Positions 49,162 through 59,900 of a stretch of 64,000 nucleotides of DNA are shown piece after piece. Each line of letters opens with the position of its first letter. The first letter of the stretch is position 1. Both the position numbers and the translations under genes were made by a program. The notes below the pieces were generated by a model. The model saw nothing but the letters and a program-made list of their open reading frames with translations. It was not told where the DNA came from and searched no databases. This DNA is from Allacma fusca. Its lineage: Eukaryota; Arthropoda; Collembola; Symphypleona; Sminthuridae. The stretch spans positions 50,441,131 through 50,505,130 of the forward strand of contig OX359247.1 of the NCBI GenBank assembly GCA_947179485.1, given 5' to 3'.

Positions 49162-52100
49162 ATGGGAGGATTTTTTTTCCGAATTTTTGCTGTGATCGGC
49201 GCCCTCCAGGGAATATTTCCAGTTACAAATCCATGGGCGAGACCCGAGCGTCTTAAATTCAAATATTATCACCCGATATTTCTATTTAGTATTTCCCTGC
49301 CCACTCTTTATTTAGTTCTCGGATGGGACATAATCCGGAACAATCCTCCAAAATATCTAAATATACAAGGATCAACATATTCAAGTATCATGTACTACTC
49401 CGTATTAGTTTCCTCACTAGCTAATGCATTTTTGTACCAACTCAATGGTCAAAGAATGTGCAAGCCACCCAGTCTGAAAAACTCAAGCGCCCAAATATCA
49501 CGTTTAGGGCGCCCGTCATTTCAGTGTTCGCCGTAGCCCATGGGTAAGCTACTACATTACAGACGATGTCAAAGCGTCCATTATGGGCAAACATAAATAT
49601 TGGTCGCCTGTTGGCGTCAAATTGACGTCAAAATGCTTCGGATTTTCTTACGTCGCCCCAATGCTCGCATATTGCTTCCAAAATCATACCGCCCCGTGAT
49701 ACGGAAGGGCTACCACAAACGCGCACAATAAAATGATATCTAGGCGACATAAGCCAAGTATGCAGCTTTTAACGCTCACTTTTAATTAGACAGTATTGGT
49801 CTGGTGAACGTAAGTCTAACAACATGTCCAGTATTTCTAAAAGCACTGGAAATAAAACTTTTTGCAGTAGTTATATTTGGTGGCAGTGACGAGGCATCAA
49901 TTGTGCCTGTCCGTTGGTTGACTCATGATCATTTACAGTGTTATTGGCAAGATTTTGTTGGATCCAAATTGCAAAAGGCAGTCGTGAATCCCAATTTAGC
50001 TCCGCATAAAAGCTGGGAACTGCACAACGTTCAAGTTCGCGGGAAATATAGTAAGTTGTTTAAACAAACTACACGCCACATTTAACTCATATTATATATA
50101 TAATACATTAAAATCATAATTTTAAACTTCGCTTGATTTTTGCAGAGACTTTAAAGTCTTCTCGACAAGCTGAGGAGAAGTCCCTGTACACTTCTGCTGT
50201 TGAGAGTGATTCGAGTGAAACGGAAAGTGCGGATGTATCTCCTTCAACGAAATCAAGGGCCAGAACCAGAAGTCATCGTCGGCACAACCTGCGAGTCGAT
50301 TCGGAAGAACGGGAATACGGAGAGGAACGGGATAATCTTATTAACCAACCTCTTGTAATCCCTGATCTAGAGTTATTTCAAAGTAAGTATTTACTTGTGA
50401 AGACTATGTAAAGCAGTACAAAAATTTACGTTAAGATTTGATTTGAATCCAATCATTCTCAGGTAATTTTTCAGGAAATTCGAGTGGTGCTAAGGAACAA
50501 GCTGAAGCTTCTACAAGCACAAACGAGGTTCCAGGCTCAGCGCCAGTATTTTTGACAAGAGATTTGCAAAGTGACCAGATCTTGTTTCAAATACTCTTTC
50601 AAAATGATTGTGTGAATTCATCAGAGGAGAAAATTGATGCATGTACTCAGACTACTTGGAAGGATTATCATGAAAGTAAGCCCACAAATTGTAAATAAAC
50701 AAAACAGTTGTAGTACTCATTATGAAGCTTGTATTTATGTAAGTAGTTTTACATGAGAAATAATTATTAGAGGGCTAATTTTTTTCAGAGTTCCAGGAGT
50801 TGGTACAGAAAAAACTAGCAGATATTCAATTGACACAGGAAAGGATTCTGGTAGTTGTTGGCCAAAACAAGACAGTTAATCTTGAAGATTTTGAATCACT
50901 GCCGATCCCATGTGACTCAAAAGAAGATTTTGATGCTTTGGAGCAATTTGTGGAACGTAAAGAAGAAAAAAGCAAATTTGTTAGTTGTTATTACTTTCGT
51001 AAGAGCCTCATACTATTATTGCGCCAAAGTTCGTTAATATATATTTATTGGAATCAATGGAATCTGGAAATTGTTTTGGAATATTTTTAGGAGAGGTATC
51101 TTTCGTTGCTGGGTGGAGCTACTCTTAAGAAAACAGTGAATAGCATTATAAAACGGATTCTGACGGATAAGTTTGCCATCAGTGTGAGTTTTTCGGGAAG
51201 AGGAAACGCTGAGATGGCATTTGAACATTTTGTAAATGTTCATCAAACGGTGATAAGTATGTTAAAATTTTAATAGTTTTGAACGAGATTGTTTTTACTA
51301 TCACTGGAATTGTTATTAGAGCAGTGGCCGAAGGTTATTCATGCCCGATACCTTCTAAATAATTTGACCATAATATATTATTTATGTTTATGCTATCATA
51401 GGAGCAACCCGGAAGCATGATTGTTACCAGAGCGCAACGTTGGAACAGATTAATAGCAATATAGCTGAGTGGTTGCGTTTGGCAAAAGATGGATCAACAG
51501 GAAGATCACACAAGAAGAAAGGAGAATAACTTTGAGTGGTTATTAATTGACATGTAGTTATAATTATTAGTGATTAAAAATTGTCTTAGATGGCAGGATG
51601 TTCTAGAAGCGTTAAGTACAGAAAGGTATCTGCATTATATCAGTCAATGTTAAGCGAATTAGGTTCTAATCCAAAAAGCAAACTCCTATGCATAGTTGCA
51701 GAAAAGAAACCTGATTTAGTCTGTAGCACAAAGGCAAGTGAAATCGAAGATTTTGTTGACCATTCGAATTTTCATGCTGTAGATCTAGAATCTGACACTG
51801 CTTCTGTAACGGATTCGAATGAAAAAATATTGGAGGTTGAATCCAGTAGCAACGATGTCAACGCATCGAGCAGTGACAGCGATATTGCACACCACCAGTG
51901 CGATTTAAGAGACGATCTGCGCATTTGGCCAGTTCACGGAAATATTCCTTGTGACCACGTTAACAACCTTCTCGGTGTTTTAATAAAACATTTTCCTGAT
52001 CGAAATCTCCCTAAATCAGCTGCAACACTGCTTAAAACCCAGGTAAAATATAATATACAAGAAGTGGCTGGCGGGCAATACTACCATTTTGGTCTAAAAA

Positions 52101-55100
52101 GCAGTCTCCAATCGGTTGAAAAATGTTTTCAAAATTATACAGTCAACCAAATTAATTTGATTGTGGGTATTGATGGTCTTCCACTGAGTCATAGCAGTCC
52201 CAAGTGTTTTTGGCCAACACTTGGTTGTGTTAAAAGTTTAAACGTTTGCCATACCTTCGTTATTGGTATTTATTATGGAGAGTCGAAACCAAATAGTGTG
52301 GACGATTTCTTGTATCAGTTTTGCTTAGAATTCAAAGACACTTAAACACAGGGAATCTTGTTGAATGGGGAAAAGTACAACATTATATTTGATTGTGTAA
52401 TTGCTGACGCACCTGCCAGATCGTTTCTAAAATGTTGCGCTGCTTACAATGGGTACTTTGGTTATGAGAGATGTGTGGTAAAAGGCAAATTTTGCGGAAG
52501 AGTAATTTTTTCTGATAATAAGTGCCGCAAACGAACGGGCTCTTCTTTTAAATTGCTACTAGATTCGGGTCATCATAATGGAGAATCTCCACTTGCTCGT
52601 CTCAATATTGATTTAGTTTCCCAAGTTCCTCTTGACTACATACATATGATTTGCTTAGGAGTTATACGCAAATTGCTACGAGGGTGGGTAAAATTGTCAA
52701 AACCAATTAGCTTAAACCGTAGAAGTATTCAAATTTTAAACGGAGGTTTGCAACGTATTAAACCTTTTATTCCTAGAGAATTTTACAGGAAGCCAAGAAC
52801 TGTTTTTGAAGTAGATAGGTACAAGGCTACAGAACTCAGTTCTTTTTTACTTTATTACGGCCCAGTGGTTTTACAACAAGTTTTGTGCGCAGAAAAGTAT
52901 TAAGATTTTATGATGTTGAGCGTTGGAACCTATATACTTCTGAGTGAAAAAGCGCAGGATAAAGTATGGAATGATCCAGCTAAAACCCTCTTGGTCAAAT
53001 TTGTTTCCAGAATTAGTAGACTTTACTCAAAAGAGTGACTCGTGTACAACGTGCATAGTTTAATACATCTAGCAGATGACGATTTAAAATTTGGGCCACT
53101 GGACAATATTAGTGCTTTTAATTTTGAAAACTTTTTGCAAGGGTTAAAACGGATGATTAGAGGGCGGCATAGCCATTTAGCACAGTGTATACGCCGGATA
53201 TCTGAACTAGGTATACAGTCTTGCCAGATTACATCGTGTCAACCAGAAATGTCAAATCGTCAGGGAGACGATACATTTTTAGACCATAATGGTGATGTGG
53301 TTCAAATTAAAGAAAGTTATGTGACCAATACGAACAACACTAAACTTGTGAAAGGGGTCAAATTTTTAAATGTAAATGATTTGTTCATTATTCCTGTACC
53401 CAGCTCTCTGCTCTCCATTTATCTAGTAAACCATACTAAAGTTACATCCTTGTCAATATTAAATACCGTTAATCTGGTAAGAAAATGTGTTTTTGTACCG
53501 CTAGAAGATCCGCATCATTTTGTTTGTATTCCTATGGTTGCTAATTGTTTAAATAAACGCGTTGTAAAGTAAAATAACCATTATTTTCTGCAATTTCTTA
53601 TTAGCCTCGCCTAGGCATACAAGTGCATATATAAATATGAATCGCCCACAAATTACATTTTCTGCGCCGGCATTACAAAAATTAAGCGCCTTCTGTACTA
53701 ATAATAAACACCCAGGCTACAGATATTTTTCAGCGACGTTACAATAGCCCCGTTCTGGTAGCGACGGTTAAATGATCTCGTTCTGATCCCGGGGCGACTA
53801 TCTGCTGGGCATATGCAATCCTGACCCGCAGGCAGTCCCACGGCTAGCATTGAAATAATGTCACGAAGCGAACATCAAATTGCTGTCGCCCACCCATTTT
53901 CTTCTGACTGGGCAAGCATCCAAATGTGTCGGATACTTGTATTTATTCAAGAAAAGCTCCGCTACGGATCCCCAAAAGAATGGTTCAAACCCTTTAGAGT
54001 GAAATATTTATTATTATGTTCCGTGTCAGGAATTTACTTTGCTTTTGTACTGGCGCATGTGATAAAGGACGGACTTGACGGCCATCTTAATTCGTTTAAC
54101 CATCTTCCGCTGAGAAGCAGTGTTTTTGGGAGCAACCATACCAGTTTGCTGAACTTTGTTATCTGTGCTACTAAAGTACTTTTTAGAACCACTACTATGA
54201 CAGTATTTTCATTATTGATCATTGGCGGAATCTGGGTCACTGAATGCCAACAGCTTGTTTATGAGTCCATCCTTAGCAAAATGGAATATTTTTCATCGAC
54301 ACAGGACACATCCCTATGCTGTGCCTGCATACCCCGTAACCAATTCATCATTGTGACAGGAGGCAGTGGAGTAAAGATGAGGGGAGGAGTTCAGGGATGG
54401 GAGTCAATGAGTAGTGAAGAATGCTGGGAATTAATTCAGAATTTGAAAGCTGTTTATGTTTTGTATTCCGATGTGGCAGGTTCGTACTTTTTAGTGGTAA
54501 TCACTAGTGGAATTCTTTCCTTCACAGTGGGTCTGAGCATTTTCTTGGAAGAACCAGGGGATATGAGTGGTCTGAATTTCATGCTCACTGCAGGAATTTT
54601 TATGGGCGCATCTATAATTTTGGGGGAATTTATGCAAAATAGTGTAAGTTTATACACACCGCCATCAGTGTGGTATATTCTGTCAGTAAAAATAAATATA
54701 GATATTATGATCATTCTTAATTTTTACTAGATCAATCAAAATCAGCAGAGCTTGAAGAATAGAATCGACTTTTTGTCTATGGAAGGGAAGGTATTTTAAA
54801 TTATTATAAGTATATGAGAATTTCGTATAATAATTACACATATCCTTGTATTTAAATTTGAAAAATCTGTAGTGAGCTAATAAGTTGTAATTAATCTGAT
54901 TTTAAAATTCAGTGCCCCAAAAGTTGGAAGATTAATTGCTGTTCTACTTTTACAGAATGGAAATGGAAGTCAACGGCCGGAAATGTTTTTAACATGGATC
55001 TGAAGCTAGTAGCTGGGGTAATATACAACTTCGAAAGGTACATTTATTAACCCAAGACCAATAGTTTAGAGGATTTACTAGAATGTATTATGATTATAGG

Positions 55101-55174
55101 CCTCGGGCTCCATATTTACATTCACAATATTCCTCTTTCAAGTTCGAACTAACGATGGAATACACTGCCAGTAG
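49162..55174 (+). CDS. Gustatory receptor interrupted by a 4.3-kb transposon
   Basis: Exon 1 begins at 49162 (MGGFFFRIFAVIGALQG) and stays open for exactly 102 codons up to the transposon at 49468. Beyond the transposon the receptor frame resumes from about 53822 to 54643 with hydrophobic segments (YLLLCSVSGIYFAFVLAHVI, TMTVFSLLIIGGIW, YFLVVITSGILSFTVGL). Then follow exons 54731-54790, 54913-55017 (ending FNMDLKLVAG) and 55100-55174, which has TFTIFLFQV, a variant TYhhhhhQF signature. Later exons all join in phase 0. The two sides of the insertion differ by one base of frame, and the left-hand frame meets a stop soon after 53812. Either a small mutation accompanies the insertion or a short intron lay here. 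It belongs to a subfamily distinct from the (-) genes; the two pseudogenes are its closest kin. As it stands it cannot encode a full receptor without removing the insert. Confidence 0.78.
49862..51529 (+). pseudogene. DUF4806-type accessory protein of transposon copy 1
   Basis: Six exons ending at 50050, then 50146-50382, 50475-50675, 50789-50979, 51091-51256 and 51402-51529; all later phases agree (308 codons from exon 2 on). The N-terminal block FAVVIFGG..VPVRWLTHD..CYWQDF and VRGKY is the FAVVEF...WL..CYWPP module that precedes DUF4806 in many arthropod proteins. A Ser/Arg-rich linker with acidic patches follows (SAVESDSSETESADVSPS, RARTRSHRRHN). The C-terminal part has LSLLGGATLKKTVNSIIKRI..FSGRG, the DUF4806 core. 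No in-frame ATG precedes the first block (the frame opens at GTG after a stop at 49783-49785), so the start is lost or lies in an unseen exon. Its role in transposition is unknown; by position it is an accessory protein. Confidence 0.7.
51590..53572 (+). pseudogene. Transposase_21-like transposase of copy 1, three nonsense codons
   Basis: One continuous frame of 661 codons from MAGCSRSVKYRKVSALYQ, broken by stops at 52343-52345, 52901-52903 and 53037-53039. Family blocks in order: INLIVGIDGLPLSHSS..FWPTLG (first likely catalytic Asp), FVIGIYYGESKPN, CVIADAPARSFLKCC (second Asp), YFGYERC..GKFCGRVIF (zinc-like Cys pair), HHNGESPLARL, VPLDYIHMICLGVIRKLL and YNVHSLIHLADD. These match the invertebrate branch of CACTA/EnSpm-type (Transposase_21) proteins as I know them. 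Gene length equals that of the copy at 59471-61450, which shows the stops are mutations rather than introns. Confidence 0.78.
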
Positions 55175-55750
55175 AATATATAATAGAATATAATATTTAG
55201 TCATTATGAATGTCTTGCAATAAAATTCTTCAATCGTCTCTCAAATAATCCATTGTTTGGTACTTGCGGTTGCTATCAAATGATAATATAACTAATAGCT
55301 AATATGACCGGCTATGGTTTCTCGACACAGTTGTATTACCACACCAAGTGAAAAACTTAATCTACAACATTTATTTTTTAAATACAAAACCAGGATGAAT
55401 TCCTTTTAATATGCATCATTCTTTAAGAACTTCAGACATTACAATATGCCCATTTAACAAAGGACTACCAACAATGGGATTCTGTAGCATTTTAGGGTAG
55501 CAAAAGAATTATCAGAATTGAAAAAAGCTTTTAATATATAACTAATAAACTGAAGCCTGTATCTACAACCAAAATTTCTTGGCAAGAAGTAAGCAATTCA
55601 TGTAATTATTAAATGCAAAGTGGTAGGGTCAACAAATTGTTTGATCATGCCAAAATTCCATTTCAACTCAGGATCATCACACAGAAAAATTAAAATAATT
55701 CCGAACAAATCTGCACGAACTACACTTATTCAATCCTATATGATCGTACA
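55175..55750. other. 3' flank of a Gr gene and start of a dispersed repeat
   Basis: Tail-to-tail region between two Gr genes. From about 55675 it is copy 2 of the dispersed repeat at 29245-29440. Confidence 0.5.
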
Positions 55751-56591
55751 CAAAGGTGGGCAACTGGTTTTCCTCGCCTGAAACCTTACCTCTACAATGT
55801 AATCTCGATTGTCCTTCCTAATACCCTTCCTAAACCGGACTTTTGCTGATTTCCTTTTTCCTAAAAATGGGCAAATAATTGCCCTTACTATTTCCTTGTC
55901 AGATTATTAAATTGCCTAGTAGGGCCTAAAATGCCTAGTTCAGTCTGAATTGCCTTTGTTCAGCCTTAAAGTTGGTTGGGTCAAAATTGTACATTTCTTT
56001 ACGAATAGCGTTGAGAAACAATATACATTAACATAAGAGGGTAAATATGATAATTGTCATCATTTAAAATGTATATTGTTAGACGAACACATGATAAGTT
56101 CCAAGTTTGGATTGATTTTCTGTAAGATATATTTTAAGGTAAGCAGCATTCAGAATATTAATGTACTAAAAATAAACCCTGTTCACAGCACACCATGAAA
56201 TCTACGGAAACACCGATTCTAGACGTCTAACTATTAGTGGGGTCCATATGGGTGGAATTTCTTCACAGTTTGTTTTTGTCTTTTATTCAAAGTTATGCGG
56301 TCCAATACAAATAACTAGGAGAAATCATACAAACCGGTTTCATCTCTTGCCGCTGGTTGGCATCAAATATGTCTTCCCGGTAGTCCTTCCAGGATCCTTC
56401 CAATTCCCTCACCCTTCCTATGAACTTGCCTATTATTTTACATATTCTCAGCCTTCCTATTCTATTTCCTAGTTTTGACATAAATTCTACAACCTTCCTA
56501 GTTCCTTTCCTAAAAACCTATCCGTTTTGCTTTCCTTCCTTCCTAGTTGCCTATTTACAAGGCCTAGTTTCAGGCGAGGTGCCCACCTTTG
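55751..56591. mobile_element. hAT-type MITE with 8-bp duplication and empty paralogous site
   Basis: Ends CAAAGGTGGGCA in inverted orientation, with CTCGCCTGAAAC just inside both. Flanked by the identical octamer ATCGTACA (55743-55750 and 56592-56599). CCTTCCTA/CCTAGT motifs recur within. It splits a dispersed repeat whose uninterrupted copy is at 29245-29440. No coding capacity. Confidence 0.92.
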
Positions 56592-56931
56592 ATCGTACAT
56601 AATGGAATTCACTACGGGTGTGCATCCTAAGTACACTAAATTTTCCCTTCAAAATCAAGGGTTGAATCGTTCCTTTAGGACTAGTTAAAATATATCATTA
56701 CGAAGTACTTGAAAAAATTCTACATCTAACAGTAATTACTTCGGCATTAAATTTAGTGTAATAAGTATTTACTAAATGTAAAACTAACTTCCAAATGATG
56801 GCTCGCTCGACTCTATGGTGGTTGCAATGATATTATATTTAATGCCACATACATACATACATACATATGTGTAGATATATGAAATCAATACGCAGATATG
56901 TACATAATATTTAACCCTTCCAACCCCAAAC
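56592..56931. other. Repeat remainder and 3' flank of a Gr gene
   Basis: 56592-56720 is the second half of the dispersed repeat. From about 56726 the sequence parallels 35186-35384, the 3' flank of the paralogous Gr gene, including a TACATACA run. Confidence 0.6.
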
Positions 56932-59900
56932 TTAAAGGTTCTTCATTTGAGCCAAAACAATGAAGTAGGTGGTGACAGTTGCGGCAACCTGAAATATTAA
57001 TTAAGCATTATAAACAAAAATTGCTCATGTGCTCAATACAATTCAAAATATAAACATAAACTTACAGATCCCAGGTAACACATCATCCTATAATATACGT
57101 TTTTTAAACGTTGCTAGCAAGGTTTAAAATTAGTTTAATAAACGTTGATAACTGGTTCAATTGTAGTTTAAATTTAGGAGAAATGTCCGGCTTAGAATAC
57201 GTTTAAAAAACGTTTATACACATCCCAATTTTCGATGTAATTTGAACGTTAGCAATTTTCTTTTTCTTTCAAAAATATTAAAATTTATTTTGTCACCAGA
57301 CTAGATGATTCCTTTTAATTTTATATTTATGAATAAAGAACCGAATATTGGTTATATGGCAAACACCATTTATGCAAATTATTTATTCAAAATTGCACAC
57401 TAAACGATAAATTTCATTAAAAATGAGACAAACAGAAATAATGACCACTAATTACAGATTGATTGCTAAATTTTTATACAATCACATACATGCAATTATA
57501 AACTACAAACACAAAAAACAATTGTAGGGCTATGGGAATTCGAAAGTAAATTTTAACAATCACAATTTTCGGTTGTCTCCTGCTGCTGTTCAGAAATTAA
57601 TCCGCCGCCACTAAAAAAAATAAGTAGTATCAAATAATTAATATAAGCAAAATAAAAGCCTTGTAAAAGTGATGTTATAGGAATACATCAATAACAGTGA
57701 CTATAAATCAGAAGAAAACCATTACTTTTTTCGGTAAGGAGCTTGCTTAAGCCAATCTTTGATTGCTTTCTCAATGTTGGTTAAGCTCTGCTTTCGTTTG
57801 TAAAACTCAAAAACCGACCCTGTATAACAAAATCACGAATAACGTAAAATATTAGTTGTTATTAGGTTAACTTGATTTATCAAAATGTGTTTTATTTGTA
57901 TATTGTGTATTTGTATGTATTTTGTATTTCAGCGTCGATTCAATTTGACCTGTTTTACTAAAATTCTCGACCTTTGTCAATTTAGCAAATTAGGAAAAAT
58001 CTGAAATGGAATTGTATTTTAAAATGGGGAAGCTTATTTTTTGCATAATACCCATCGTCTATTGCATTTATTGTTGTGAATGTACAACGTATATAAATAT
58101 TTTACTGGAAAGAGTTTGACAAATCCGAAAATCCGAAAATCCCCGTTTTTCTATGCCTCCTTGCTTGTTTCCCCGTCCTTTCCAGTTAAGGTTTGCAGCC
58201 ACATTGTTTGACACAAGTTTGGCTAGGCAATTACGCGTCGTATCCCCCACACTATTTCCTCCAATTCCAAAAAGCAAACAATACTGCAACATGACATATT
58301 ATACTAATTAAATATTGAATTTTAACATTTTCCAACGCAAATAGTTGACGGAGAATCACCAGTTCGGCCTCAATGTCATCATTTGTCATGGCTCTTTCAA
58401 GTTCGTCCAATTCAGTCATAGTTCTCAGTGGCAGTTTGATCGCCTGAGTACGTTTTTCAGGTAAACCCTGTGGCATGTGGTCAAGTTTTGAACTTAAAAA
58501 CTCCAGCAAGTCACCATAATGCTTTTGACGAACTTTGATAAGCTCCACAGATTGAACTAATGTTTGAAGAGTTTCTGCAAAACATTTATGAATATTTTAA
58601 AGTTAACTACACATTTTCTAAATATAACATCAATAAGTAATTTTCGTGCGAATCATACCGAATGAAATTGAAACAAAATTTTGTGAAGTTTGGGGTCTTT
58701 CAGTTGAGCAAGAAGCGACCGGTGAATGAAGACGCTGCGCAGACGTACGTCCGGGTACGGGAACAGTATCGATCGCATCATCCAACTCTACTGATGTTTC
58801 TCGTGACCTACCACCCGAACTTCGGATCAAATTTGGACCTCGTGGATTGTTAAAAATACCTCCGAAATTGGTCTCAATACCGGTCGGGCTTTTCAGAGTT
58901 GGAATTTGAAGTCCGGCCCCCACAGTATTATTATTAGTGTCAGACTCGGATGATGAGAGATTATCTTTGAGTTGCTTGCGTTTTCGTATTTTCTTCGGAG
59001 AAGATGCTGGTAGATTCGTAGTTCTTTTTCGTTTGCCGCGACCTCTTTCACCAGAACTAGATATGTCCGTGACTTTTTCCGAACGATTGGCCTTCTGCCT
59101 GGCAAGTAAATAACTTTCTGGAATTTCCGAAAGACATCGTTAAAATGTTGAAAAGAGTGAATTTGTAATGAAACTACAACTCTGTAATTAATAATAAGAG
59201 TTACATAAGTTAATTACCATACGGTCCCCAAAATTTGCAGACGCCATATTTTGGCCATTTGTCTTTATCTGGAATTTTCATGGATTTAATTGCTACTGTT
59301 ATTTGGCTTATTGTCAGTTTTTCCGGTGGAGGCCAATAACAATTTTTGTTGCTATCAGTTAACCATGATTCTGGAACTGCTTCAACCTCACGAACACCCT
59401 TTCGGGATGAAAATTCGACAACTACGAACATTCTAATTCTAAAGAAAAATAATAAGTTAAAATAATTTCATTAGGTATGTAGTAATGGCATAATTACAAA
59501 ATACATAGAGCTAAAAGGCAACGCTATGCATTTTTTGGAAACATCACTAATTTTCCTCAGGACAACACGGTAACTACGAATTTTAATTTTATAAGTACAT
59601 AGCACTGTTGAATTGCATGGCACGTTGTAAAGTTTTTGCCTATTATCATAAAGGTTACAAACTATGTACATGTCTTCTATTTCGTCGCCGGCAATATTTA
59701 TTATTGACACAATTTCCCCCGAGGTAAGATAGCAGTAGCTGTCTTTGTTATTGCATTTTAAACAGTAGTTCTTCAAATTGACCTTTTTGAATTGCATTTT
59801 AAACTGACGATTTAATGTTGGTCCGGTGTGATGCAATCCCTCATACGTTATTTGTGAGTAACACTTGTAAGTTTTAATATTATTTAATTCTTGTAGCCGT

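Larger units (their letters stand above)
49468..53809. mobile_element. Two-gene CCCAG DNA transposon, copy 1
   Basis: 4342 bases with CCCAG at the left end and CTGGG at the right, flanked by CA on both sides (49466-49467, 53810-53811). Beyond five bases the ends match poorly. It carries a DUF4806-type gene followed by a Transposase_21-like gene on the plus strand, about 60 bases apart. The flanking sequences are two halves of a Gr gene, which fixes the boundaries independently of the repeats. The transposase has three in-frame stops, so this copy cannot move by itself. Confidence 0.85.

Noticed and set aside
53812..53860. A pre-existing 40-base intron (GTCAAA...CGCAG) at the insertion site of transposon copy 1
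   Set aside because: The phase would fit, but GTCAAA is a poor donor and the intron would be very short; a one-base frame change after insertion is as likely, so no intron is claimed.
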